From positions 69,240,001-69,304,000 of the forward strand of contig NC_134112.1 of NCBI RefSeq assembly GCF_040939455.1: a stretch of DNA of 64,000 nt, written 5' to 3'. Source of the DNA: Microcebus murinus. Taxonomy: Eukaryota; Chordata; Mammalia; Primates; Cheirogaleidae. Positions 50,106 to 62,732 of the stretch are shown here, in pieces; position 1 is the first letter of the stretch; the number at the start of each line of letters is the position of its first letter. The notes under the pieces are model-generated. The model worked only from the letters and a program-made list of their open reading frames with translations, had not been told where the DNA came from and did no database searches. The translations under genes were made by a program, and so were the position numbers.

Positions 50106-53100
50106 CCATAATAAAACACAACTATTGAAAGTAAACATTCTATTCTGTTGCTTTAAAATATGTATATGTATATATTTTTTAATATGCTGCAAGATAGTGT
50201 ACAAATGCTTTTATAATTTAAAGGAATATTTAGGATCTGTATTGTTTACTATAATGTTTACTATAATAATTAAAAATCTGAGGAAAATACAATTTTATGT
50301 TTTGTTATTATATTTAGCATAGTTTTTAGCTATTTGTTTGGCTGAGTTTTGTGTGTGTATGTGTGTGTGTAAGAAAAAAGGGTGTTTGCACAAACCAATT
50401 GCTTTGAGTAAATTCAGTTTAAAAGTAAGATAATTTCAATAATATAAAACTTTCGGAGTTTTCCTACAAAATGCAACTAACTTGCTTGACTGAGTTTTTT
50501 ACCAAGTAATTACTGAATATCAGATACACACGATGATTGAACTGAATAAGATCTACTTAATAGAGTGAAGTTTAAAAAGTGTTTTATGGCACTTAGTCTC
50601 TGATATGTCCTGTAAGTATTTCAGGAAAAAAATATTATTTGTGGGATGTAGGGAGGATACAAAGATTTACTGTAATGTGAGTTATTTGAAGTATTTTTAG
50701 TGATGTTTACTCTTCTATTAAAATTCCATTTATAAATATCTTATTATCATTAGTCAAATTAAATGACACTTTATGGAATGCTTGATGACTTTAATTCATT
50801 CATTAAATATGCACATATATTTTAACAATATTTGCATCTTATAATACACTTAATAATGATTTGTCTCGTAGTGTTATTGCTTAACCATTTCTTTGATTTT
50901 ATTTAATTTTTAAAAACTAAAAAATCTTTCAAAAAATATATCCAAATATTATACTAATTTAAATTATTTCTGTTTCTCTATTCTGAAATGTTGATATAGA
51001 TTAGTATTTGATTGAACAAATTTCCATCTTAACTGAGACTTTTGTGGGAAACTGTCCCTCAAAACAGTCATTTGAAATATATCAGAATGTCAAGTTTCCA
51101 AACAGTAGTTTATATTATTGTTATTTTACTTAATGCTTAAATATATTTTCAACAACATAATACTTACTATAAACAATTTCTCTTGACCTAGCACAAAATT
51201 TCATGCTACTGTAATGCACTTATAAAAATGTACTACAAAGTAGTAAAGGCAGTTTTAGTAACAGAGTACTACTACTACTGGCATTAATAAAGCTAAATTA
51301 AACATTACAGCTGAGTTTAATAGGTACTCATTATTTAACTCATTTGAAAATTTTAGATGTTTCATTATTCTTACTCAGTTCCAGCTTTAAGCCTTTGAAT
51401 GAACCAAATATAAATACATAATAGCATAGTAATTCTTAAACTTGGAAAATTGTGACTAATTCAATTTAGTTTAGACTGATTCTTATTGTCAGCATTTTCA
51501 AGAATATGTGAATAAAATACAGTACTTTGAGGAAAGTCATAGATGGATAAAAATACAGAATGATTTCCTAAACTCGTGAGACCATTCTCTCATTAGTTAG
51601 GCAACAGTTTCTCAAAGTTCAAACCAGCTGCTAATTTGGTGAATTGTGAGGTAATTAAATCCACATCTCTTAGTGCCCCATTGAAGATTCTGACATTCTC
51701 ATTCTCATTTTAAAATGCCTTTAATATTTGTTTTATGCTCATTCTGTTTTTTAAACACCTAGTCTCAGCTCCACTATTGACTTAGAGTTTTAAAAAAATA
51801 CTTTAAAGAAATTATATAATGTCTGCACAATGTTACAAAGTATATATAAAATACTCCAATATGATAAGAAGTGGCTCTTTTCCCCCAGCCCCAGAAGAAA
51901 ACACCTTTTATAATTTCTCTTTTTAGGTTTCTTAAAAATGGAAAATGAAATACTTTCTCCTGTCAAGAAACTTTACAGTTCATATTTTCCTCATGACTAT
52001 TGTTCTGTGGGATCTGAAGGGAATTGTTTTTCTGGGAGCATTCAGATATAAACAGGTGATTGGTTACTGCTTTGGACTTGTCTTTAGAAAGATAACCAAG
52101 CACGTTGAATATATGCTGATTGATGTCCCAATTCATGAAATGAAAGGAGTTCTGACGGTGTTTCTTAAACACGACATTTTGGTTGTCCACACGCGCAAAA
52201 ATAAACGGAATTCAAGCAATGTGTTTTCTCCACCTCCCCCACTCCCACCCCATAACTGTCTGCTGAGTTCCTCTAGCATTTATCATATGAAACATATGCT
52301 TCTATTTCTTGATTTATTAACTACAGGTAGAATATGGTGACAAACTGCTAAAAAAAAGATTAGAAATTTAGTAATTTTTTGCCACCACCAATTTTTGCTA
52401 GTTCTAAATTCTTCTAGTGGTTATCTTTATTACTCAAATAATAAACTTGAATACCTGTTTTTTTCTCTCTATTGATCCTCTGCTATAAATGATAGCTCTT
52501 TAACAACAACAAAAAAAAGCCAGTATGCTATTTTTATTTTATAGAGTCATTAAAATCTTTTTGAAGGTCCAAATTAAAGAAGATTCTTAAAGCATCCCTG
52601 AATTAATCTGCTTCTTCTCTTGCCACTCGTTACATTTGATAGATTTTTTTCATTGTTTTTTGTGCTGTTGGTTTTCTTCAGATCTGTAATGTTTTTGTTG
52701 TTTCAATATGTGAATGAAGGACTAGGATGATTAATAAGATTAGTATCTGAAGTAAATACTCTGCATGGTTGTGTTTCTTTCTGTTTCCACATGTATTTTT
52801 TCTTATGTGTTTCTACATAGTTTCAACAATAAACATTGCCCTTAAAATTGGGATGTGTTGACAGACAGGCTTCACTTTTAGGGTCTTCACTTTACAATTG
52901 AGCAGACCAAGTTGCCACAATTGCCCAGGCAATGTTTAACTCTGGCATAGCCAACTTAATTTGTGAACGTGTAACTGAAGCTGGGAGTTAGACCTGAACT
53001 GCTCTGCTTATCTTTCACATTCCTCCGACCATATTGGGTGCTTTCTCCAGACAGATAGTTTGTTTTCTTAGACTAATAATGCACTTTTCAGACTTTATCC

Positions 53101-55095
53101 TGGGGGCAAAAGCCATTTCTGCAAGAAAGCATGGTCTATTAAGTGGAGAGGGTGTGGGAGGAGTAGGTGTTTTACCGGCTTGCCCATTCTCAATGGCGGA
53201 TTTTAATTAATTCCCCTGATGATTGTACTGTGGCCCACCCTTGCCCTTTGTATTTCCTGGAAAGTAAGAGCTTACTACTGGTATTTTAGGCTGCATTTTT
53301 TCACTCTTTTGTTTGTCAACCTAGGCCTTTTCATCCACTCACTTTCTACCTACTTTCTCAAACTTGCTGGTCCTCTGCTGGCACCTTTTCTTTCTTTTTT
53401 CCCTGCACTGGTATAATTTTATTATTTTTAAAACAAAGAGAGAGAAAGGATGTAGACTTGGGTGCTTATTCTAATTTTCTAAGCCAGAAGTTAATAGTTC
53501 TTTTTAAATAAAATATTACACTAATGTAAATGCTTACGATTGTCTACTATGTATATGTCCATGTTACAAAATGACACATAATGGGCTCTGATGCCACATT
53601 TTCCTACCTCAAGAGCAGAGTGTGCTGTGGCTTAAAGACTTGCAAAAATCTTTTTTAAAGCACAGATTTTTCTTGTTATTCACTTAATTTACTCAGTTCA
53701 GGTAGTTTTGATTCCTATCAAAACCAATTTGAGTTACTTTTTCTTTCCCTAGTATTAAATATATAACCCAAAGAATTTCTGCCTACAGGTGAAGCTATCA
53801 TGAAAATTTAAAGCCATGATCTTGGTCAAATATTAGAGAGAAAAGCTTTGCCATTTTAATGTGCACTGCAGCAAACCTTATAGCCTGCTGTTTCTTGAGC
53901 CTGACTCTCCAAACTATGGATCAAGGACCAGAAGGCTTCTCATAGGGGTTATAGTGATACAGGCTTTGCTCTTGCTGCCTGCAGGCTGCCTTGGGGGTCC
54001 TATATTAACTTCCCAAGCCTGTTCCTAGGGGAAGGTAGATGTAACTGAGACAGACCGTACTGTGGTGATGCTTATATGCTGATATGTGCAGAGAACAGTT
54101 AGAGCCTTTTAGGACCTTTTAGGCCCTTCTTGTTCTGAAATTCTTTTGACAATAGAACATACCACATTTCACAATAGAATTCTTTTTGACAGTAGCATAT
54201 TAACATATTCCCCTAGAATATGGTAAGGATTGGTGTTTGTGCTTGGCAGAGGAGGAAGATAATGAATCTAGGGATAGGTGGAAAGAATAGGTATGTGTGT
54301 TTTCTTTTTGGCCATACAGGATATGCCCAGTTAGACAAATGGGGAAAATTCAGACAATCTTTTTTAACTTGTTTAATTATTTAAGATATGATTATTTTGT
54401 TTTAATAAAGAATAATATGATTATACTATGTGCTTTTTCTAAGGAAGTTATAGACTTAGGGATCTCAGTGACAACGGAAACTTTAAAGTAAATTCAGCAC
54501 TTTTGTTTTTCTAAAATTGTTTTACTGTTAACACACTGCCTTTTCTCAAAATGCTTTTTACACTCAAACCAGTACAATAATCATCTTCTTTGCATATATC
54601 TTAAAATTCTCCTAAAAATACTGCCTTATATTCAATATTTTCCTGACTAAAACAGAGTAAGTTAAATTTCATTAAACTCTAAGTGAATGCTTACCATATA
54701 TAGGCCAAGTATCGGACATATAACTTGACCACTACAGCACATTTACCCAAATTATCTAATTCCCCAAGTCAGTTTTTAAATGATTGATTTACTGAGTTTT
54801 TATACTTCTCCTGTAATACAATAACTGTATTACTCAACCCAGTTATCCCTTAAACATTTGTCTAAAATTCAATTCAAAATATTTTTGGAGACTGTGTATA
54901 TCCAGTCAGTTTAAATAAGATTAAGTTAGTGGCAATGCTATAGTTTTTAGCTATATAATATAGTTAGAGAAAATTTGAGAAAATTTATGATAGTAATTTT
55001 TGTATTCAATTACTTTACTATGAATTATGTTTAGTTATATTTTGAGTGGAAGCTACATAGGGATTTTTTTTTCTCCAAAGAGTGTGATCTCCAAC
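50106..55095. other. Long non-coding stretch, no gene seen
   Basis: About 5 kb with no supported gene. The longest frame, 51945-52340 (+, 131 codons), follows a pyrimidine tract ending in AG, but it matches no protein I know and is overlapped by another open frame. A weak antisense MIR may be present at 52870-53030. A short GT-rich tract lies at about 50350-50370. A tandem 'gtttactataat' occurs twice near 50244. Confidence 0.45.
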
Positions 55096-55099
55096 TAGG

Positions 55100-55230
55100 T
55101 AAGGCCTTAGACTTAGATTTTGCTCATTGGTCTGCCATGTGCTATGTATATAACCTCAGGGAAAACAGTTTATCTCTCTGGGCATAGATCTTAGTGTATA
55201 ATTGGGGGTAACCATTCCCAATCTGACTCA
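55100..55230 (+). repeat. MIR SINE, sense, degraded
   Basis: 'tgctatgtatataacctcag', 'acagtttatctctctgggc' and 'agatcttagtgtataatt' follow the MIR core. Confidence 0.5.
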
Positions 55231-55361
55231 CCACACTGTGAACAATGATCCCAGAAGCAATGTACAGGGTTATGCCTTACTTACTAATACAGGCTTTTCT
55301 TCCAGAGCTGCTTAGGAAATCATGTGTTCTCTACCAAGCATTCTTTGCAGCCTTGTCCATA

Positions 55362-55565
55362 AAATGTTCTACAATGATGAGTATATTCTATACCTGCACT
55401 GTCCAACAGAGGAGCCATTAACCATATGTGACTATTGAGCACCTGAAATATGGCTACTGTGACTAAGGAACCTAATGCTTACTTTTATTTAATTTTAAGT
55501 AATTTAAACTTAAATTGAAAGAGCCATATGTGTCTAGTGGTAACTTTGTTGTACAATAAGATAGA
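55362..55565. mobile_element. hAT-type MER DNA transposon relic
   Basis: 'ctgcactgtccaacagagga', 'agccattaaccatatgtgac', 'tattgagcacctgaaatatg' and 'gccatatgtgtctagtggta' match a well-known mammalian MER1-group element with the phrase 'gtagccactagccacatgtg'. I do not assign the exact member. Confidence 0.7.
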
Positions 55566-56725
55566 AATAACTGAGATCTATTGTAGTATTTCTTAAATAC
55601 ATGGAGTTACTGTGAGATTTGAATCAGATAATCTAGATGATAAAACATTTCTCAACACATATAAAAACTTTTCAAATTAAAGGTATGATTACATGAATAG
55701 CACTTCTGTTTTTTTGTGGCATTCTCGGTAGAGAAATTACTGAGACACTGCCTTTATATAATTTGAAAAATAATCTTCATATATTATTTTTATAAATATT
55801 ATACTTTATTATTTTGAGTTGACGTTCAACTACATGCTTATCTAGGTCACTAGAATACTCTGCTCTGTCCCTTAATTTGATTTTAAATGAAACATGTATC
55901 ATAGGAAGAGTTCCAACAAACATAATGCTTTTTATTTAGGTAGACTTTTTAAAGCAGATACAAATGGCTACTCTTAATTTATATCCCCTTTTGCCTCTCA
56001 TGGGATAGCATCACTGCCCATTTCTGTTGAACCTGTCATGTCCTATTTTCTTTACAGATCTATTTTAATCCAAATCTGTAAATATTACCCTCTTTCTTGA
56101 TTAGCCTTTCTTCTCTAGATTTACTTTCAAGTGGTGGTAATAGTCTGTAACTACTTTTAACTTGTCCCTTTGGACTATTAAGGATTCTACATTTAAGGAT
56201 ATATTGTTTGAGAACAATGGATATTACAATAATAAAATTATAAGTAACATATCTAAGAAGATAAAAGTAATGCAGCATTCTATTATGTTAAAAACTGCCA
56301 TCTTTTGACATCAGCTTGATATTTCTGTGAATGTCCATTTACCTCAAGTGGTTTCTTCAAATAATGAGTTAGCTCTCATCTTTGTTGCAGCAAATTGAGG
56401 CACTAAGTTCAGCTTTGTGGACTGAATGATAAAACATTTGGGGGTCATCTGAACTATTCTTTGTTTTTATTGTCTTTAGTTTTTTTCATTTGTTTGTATA
56501 TACCTGTCTTCATCTAGTTTCTTAGACTCTATATCAGTAAATTCTATAAGGTTAAGGTATGATTGTTAGAAACCATGGAGTTAATTAGTTTTTGGTTTGG
56601 TTTTATTTTCAGCAGTTTAAAAATAAGGGCTTTAAAGTATATTATGAAGTTTTAGGTTAACTGATTTCAAATGTTTTTTTCAGTAACTTTTTATATTATA
56701 TATTTTTTAAAAACTTCAGTTTTTA
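55566..56725. other. Non-coding stretch, no gene seen
   Basis: AT-rich, nothing named. Confidence 0.5.
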
Positions 56726-56727
56726 AA

Positions 56728-57180
56728 AATTAGGAAATATAGATAAGCAAAAAGAAAAAAATTCATTCTATCCTATCACAGTTTTAATATAGCCCAGAAA
56801 AATTCCAAATTTAGAGAGAGGGGGGTGTGTGGGGTGTGTATGTATGTGTGGATTCACATCCTTAATTTTTTTTAGTTGAACTCATCAAATAATTGCTGGA
56901 TCAAAATGTAAATGTATTTTTGATACATACTTTCACCCAGAATATATGTAGTTTCCCACTTCTTTATCAACACTGAAGATTTTTTTTCCATCATCCCTAA
57001 TAAAATCAATGAAAAAAATTGTTTTGTCATTATTTTAATTTCCATTTCACTGATTATTGAAGAAGTTAATTTTTCATATTTATAGACTATTTGTATGTCT
57101 CTGTATAAGCTAATGCTAAAATTTTGAATTTTCACATACAAAATATTTCCCACATTTACTTGGCCCTAGATCCCCTTTGT
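56728..57180 (-). repeat. L1M-type LINE 3' fragment, antisense, degraded
   Basis: 'taattgctggatcaaaatgt' and 'atttccatttcactgattat' with 'ttatagactatttgtatgtc' resemble the reverse complement of the old L1M ORF2/3' UTR junction. A GT-rich tract (56818-56850) lies inside. Confidence 0.45.
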
Positions 57181-60100
57181 GCAGAGTATCTTGTTTCCTG
57201 TAATAAATTTTTGTGAAACACTGTTAGACATTATATAGCATCATATTTAATTAATAAAATTTTTATAAAGAATTTAACTGGTAACCAAATGTACTAGGTT
57301 GCTTACATTTTAAGTAGGTTCTATGCTTCATTTTATATATATGATGCTAAAAAAGTATAGAAATTAAATACATATTTATCAGTATATCAAGCCATTAACC
57401 ATTGGCAGATCAGATTAAATATCAGGAAAGTTTTAATACTTAAGTTTATCTAAGGAAGTCTCCATATCTATTTTAAAAGCATTGCTATTAAGTGAAGTTA
57501 CAAGGACCTATTTTGTAAAATAGATACTTTTCAAAACACTGAAAATGCAAATATGCATACATTTCAAAAAACAATAATAGTTGGTTTATTGTTATTTATC
57601 AAAATGTGGCCTGTTTTAACCCTATATATTAATACCTATTCTCCAATAATCAGTGTGATTGTAATATTTAAATAATTTCTGTACAATTCCTCTATATAAT
57701 GAAGTACATAGAATCTAAAATCTTTCTACGAAAACAAAAATCCTGAGTCCACCTATTAAAATTACTAAGTGTCCTGTGGGGTTAATGGGAGGTTCAGTTT
57801 AGGCAAATCATCTACATGGGGCTACCCACTCCACCCTCACCCTCACCTTCAACTTAATTAGGCTGTCAATCACAATTAGTGGTATTATACATTTTCACAG
57901 TTGCCTGATCAGTGCTTTGTTTCAGCCATGCTTAGCAAATAGATAGCAGATTGAATGTATTGTTGAGCAAGGAAAAATACTGACTGTGTGGCATGTTTTC
58001 ACTTTGGAGCTCTTATATTGTTACATAACATATGCTTAAAGCAAATGAGTAAGGTAAGCTAAATAAAAAAGAAGTTTGCAAAAGCAATGAAGTAGCATGT
58101 GAGAGTGAATTCTAATCATGGGACTATTTAAAACACAAGCATTGGGGAGCAAAACTTTGTTTCCAGTGTTACATTAGAGGCTTCTGAAGGGTAGCAGATA
58201 TTTAAACAAAATCTATATTCATAGAAATATGCTTATGTTGAAATAAACTATATTGTTGACACCTCCTATTTGGGTGCAACTCCTGTTAAAATTCCAAAGA
58301 CTGAATTGAGGTAATACTTAGTTTTGAAATGCCAGTAGGTAGACTTAAGTCTTCAACGTATCTACCTAGATATATTTTTATATTCACTAGATAAAGATAT
58401 TTTCCCAAGGTTGCAAACTGCTTATGGAAAAAAAAAGATAAAATCAAGAAGAGGTAGACATTGTAAGTCATATACCTTTTATTAACAACTGCAATTTCAA
58501 GCACTTCGACCTTTAAGACTCTATTTGTGTTTTCAAGGAGCAAGTGCCTTTATAACATAATGAACTTATATTATGAGGAAACAATCTTAATAAGGAAAAG
58601 GCACCCTTATGATTCATAAAATTGATTTTATCATATCTGACCTAATTGGTCATTCCTGCCTAGTAACAGAGAGAAAGGTAAAAATCCTATGCTATTTAAT
58701 TTATCTATCTTAATTATATTACTCTTTTGCTACAGGCTTTACTATGTTAACTTCCCATGTTGTAATTAACCACTACATATCTATATTAATTTTCCTGTTT
58801 TCTAGAACTGAAAAACCATTTTCATTGTATTATCAGATACAGAGGAGTATTAAACAATCACCTGAACACAGATCTAAGGTGCCTATAAAATAATAATATT
58901 GTGGACAAATGACAAGCTTTTAGTAAGAAATAATAATAATAATAATATTGATCTTAGAACTTTCTACTTGAAAGTATGGAAGATTATATTATTATATGCA
59001 CTATAAAAATGTATACTCTTTTTTTTCACAATCTGACTTACTTCCTTTCCTGAAAGGAGTTTATGATAATGACAAAACAGAGGCTAATAGATACCCAGAT
59101 ATCAAATGCAATAAACAGTAGAGATACTCAGACATTGGTATATAAGAGAGGTAAATTGTAAGGACTTTATTCCTTTATTCACCATTAGCTGAATGTCAAA
59201 TAAAAGGCAAAGAAGTAATCCACAGTGCTAACCCTTAGGACATTACAAAGTGGGGGGAGGAAAAAAAAAGGTGTAAGGATAGACAAACACTCTAATCATT
59301 ATGATACAGTGTAATCAGTGATACAGAAGTGCAGAGGCTGGTATTGGAATATATAAGAGGATCACATATCCAGACTGGGAGTTCAGAGTGAGAATCAGTC
59401 AGGAGAAACTTCCCCAAAAAAAGGTAACAGTTGAAGTCAATTTGAAGAAGGAGTGAGCCATAAGAATTGAGAATATTATTGAGGCAAGACATGAAGTGAA
59501 AAAATAAGACTGGTTTCAGCAGAATAAGGCTATCTAACAACAGGGAAATATTTCAATTTTTTTCCCCTTAATACTGAAGGCGTGTTCTACATCTGAATAT
59601 GTCATGCTGAGTCTCGGGTGGAGGCAGTAGTCTCATACTCAAAACACAGTGATTACAAATGCTGGTATAAGCAGTAATTCTTTTTTTCCTCAATAGAAAT
59701 ATCACGTTTTCCTCATATTATGAAAAAAGGAAATCACAGTTCCCTTGAAGATGTTTTCTTATAAATAACTCCCTTTCCTTGGAGTGGTTTTTCACTGACC
59801 ACTTAGTTGTGCTTTTTGGAACTCTCCTGTTTGTGGTGAGCACTTATCATATTTGTCCAGGCATCCTAGCTTCGAAGCAATGCCAACATTGGAAACTGGA
59901 AGCTAGAATTAACCAGTTTTGGGTGCCCAAATCTGGTACCATTTCACTGTATAGAGGCTAATGGAAAATATTAAGAAAGTCAGGTGCCCCCAAGAGAGAG
60001 TTTTTTGAAACGAGTCCCTCTTGGGCTGATTATAAGACTAATCAGCCATTTATCAAGCAAGCCATTATGTGTCTGACCATATGAATAAACATAATTCATG

Positions 60101-61580
60101 CAAATATAATTTATGTTAAATACATTCTTGAGTTATTATGCACAATATTTTCTTCATCAGAAAGCAGTGACCAAAAGTGCACATATATTTGCAGTAATTC
60201 TTTTCAGCATCTTGAATATCCCATTTTCTTCCTGCCATTGATGATTCTGTCAGTTCCTCTGATTAACTTCTTCCTTCCAAATATGTCCTAGGCATTTGGA
60301 AAAGAGTTACTTATTTCAGAGGATATATATTAGTATGATATTCTTAGTCTGGTATTTAAGGTTTTAATAGCACTTCAAATTTTGTTTTGTTAACAAAGCT
60401 TGATATCCTAGAAGCACAGCCCTGTCCTGGGTTCATTAATAAACAAATTTGAATGCTTCAGTCTCAGTCCTGACCTCAAAGCTACCCATTAGTGACTTTT
60501 CTCCATTGTACTGTAATGTAATCACAGACACTGAAGTAGCAGACCATTTTCTTTGTTAATCAGAAAAAAATCAGCATCATTATATTTCCCCAAAAAACCA
60601 AAAACCTGTCTATTTCCTTTGTTTTTGTATGAAGAAATATTGGGGGCTCCTCTCAATGCTTGTATTTTTAAGGTATGAATTATATATTTTAAATCATTGT
60701 TGCAAACTTAAAGTAGCATTTCTGTGTGCAACCTTTTAAAAAAGAGTCAGTTTATTACACGTAAATCTGAAAGGTTATAGTTACCAACTGTACGGCATGA
60801 AAAAGTACCATAATTTATTAATATGCTTCTCTGGCAGGGGTATATAGCTGTGCCTGAAGCCCTGAAGCTGTCCTCTTCATGTTTATACAGTTCTTTGAAG
60901 GCAAACCCCTTAAAATATCCCAAAGATAATTCACTGAAATTATTTAAAAATCTCTTTACAAAGTATTGTTCATCTGTGGAGGAGAGACAATATTTATTTC
61001 CAATATCATATACATTACAGTCCATTCTCAAGCCTATATTTCCTTGCCAATTCATTTGGATGTATCATAACATACTGATAATCTTATACAAGAGGATCTG
61101 ACATTCAAGCATCACCATATATGCCAGCAAAGATGACAACTGGCTTAAGAAAAAGGAATGGTTAGTTCTACCCTGAGTCGTTGGTTTTACATTCCAAGGA
61201 TAGGTAAACCAGTGAATCTTACTTCATTCCCATATACATCCCACTTTTTCTTGATGGGAAGAAAGTATTTCTATATATGTCTACAGGTGAGTATAAATAT
61301 GGTAGGTTATTTTCACACAAAAACTATTATTAAATCAGTGATGCATCTTATGTCTTCCTTATGTCTGAGGAGTGTGACTTCTGAGAATGGTGTTCCATTT
61401 GTCCTCAATGTGGCTGACAGTTGTGTTCATTGGAGCCTAGAGTGGAGGGAGGTGAAATTTTCTCTGATGGTGGGCTACAGGTTTCTCACTTTGATTTTTT
61501 TCGATGTGTTATTTAGGTCCACGTATCTTTAGTATTTATTTCTAAATGGCATTTATTTTTTCTAAGGTGAACCTTAAATT
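57181..61580. other. Long non-coding stretch, one motif-dense segment
   Basis: No gene seen. The segment 57775-57965 is less AT-rich than its surroundings and contains CTGTCAATCA (57863-57872), the reverse complement of the PBX/MEIS-type composite TGATTGACAG, flanked by TTAATTAGG and ACAATTAG cores. An (AAT)n tract is at about 58928-58947. Short frames at 60823-61532 lack domains. Confidence 0.45.
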
Positions 61581-61584
61581 TTAA

Positions 61585-61990
61585 AAGAAATCAAATTGTG
61601 GCAAAATGCATATAACATAGATTTCTAAGGGTACAGATCAATAGTGTTAAATATATTCAGATTGTTATGCAACCAGTCTCCACAACTTTTTCATCTTGCA
61701 AAACTGAAACTCTATACCCGTTATACAATATAAAGCAAACTTTTTATAAAGTATAACATATATACAAACTCATGCATTATCTAGACGTATATAGCTCTGG
61801 ATTTTCACAAAGTAAATACACCCATGTAACCACCATCCAGATTGAGAAATAGAATATTACCAGCATCTCTCTCCCTCTCAGTTACTACTCTGTGATCTAG
61901 TAACATTGCTAAATTCCATATTTATTCTTATAGATTGTAGACTCTTTTAGATTTCTTACATATACGACCAGGTTTGTTATGGTTAATAAT
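61585..61990 (+). repeat. L1M-type LINE 3' UTR fragments, sense
   Basis: 'ttatgcaaccagtctccaca' and 'ttttcatcttgcaaaactga' 'aactctatacccgttat' are the hallmark of old L1M 3' UTRs. A second phrase, 'acccatgtaaccaccatcca' 'gattgagaaatagaatatt', is of the same class. Probably two adjoining fragments. Confidence 0.6.
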
Positions 61991-62014
61991 ATTTTTTATT
62001 TATTTATTTATTTT

Positions 62015-62728
62015 TTAATAATTGTACTGTGTGGGACTTCTGGTAGAGTGATGAATAAATGTGGGGATAAGAGGCATTGTGTCTTGTCTCCCATGTTGAA
62101 GTTTTCTGTATTTCTTCATTAGGTATGATTTTTGCGATAGGTTTCTGAGGCTATTTTATCAGATCAAGGAAGTTCTTATCTATTCGGAATTTGACAAGTG
62201 TTTTCATCTGAGCAAGTGTTGAATTGTTTCAATAATTTTTTCATATATATATTGAGATAATCTGATTGTTTTTTCTTTATTTTATTATTATAATGAATTA
62301 TATTGATTGATTTTGAAGGTCAAGTTAATTGACAGAGTTTGTGGTATTATTTCTTTCTTAAAGTTTGGAAAAATTCACTGGTAAAGTCAACTGAGCCTGG
62401 AAATATTTTTGTGGAAAGTTTCTAATTCCATTTCTTTAATAGACGTGCGATTATTTGGATTTTCTGCTACTTTTGCTAAGGTATTTCCAGGAATTTGTTC
62501 AATTCACCAAAAATATTAAATTCACTAGCATAAAATTTTTTGTAATATCCTTATTTTTTGAAATTTATTTATTCATTATTTTTTTAATGCCCATACAATC
62601 TGTAGTGATTTCTGTTCCAATACTGGTCTTTTATTTTTTATAAGATCAGTATTGACAAAATTATATCAATTCTTTTTTTCTAAATAACCATCCATTTTGT
62701 TGATTTTTCTCTATTGCATTTTCAGAGA
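62015..62728 (-). repeat. Old L1M LINE, ORF2 reverse-transcriptase region, antisense
   Basis: 'gcattgtgtcttgtctccca', 'atatattgagataatctgat', 'tttcttaaagtttggaaaa' and 'ttgatttttctctattgcat' follow the reverse complement of L1M ORF2. Frames are destroyed. It is interrupted at about 62730 by the 3' end of another L1M in the same orientation. Confidence 0.65.
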
Positions 62729-62732
62729 TATG

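Noticed and set aside
51945..52340. 131-codon open frame after a pyrimidine-AG acceptor-like sequence
   Set aside because: No known domain, no downstream donor or partner exon that I can defend, and an overlapping opposite-strand frame. Length is plausible by chance in 64 kb.
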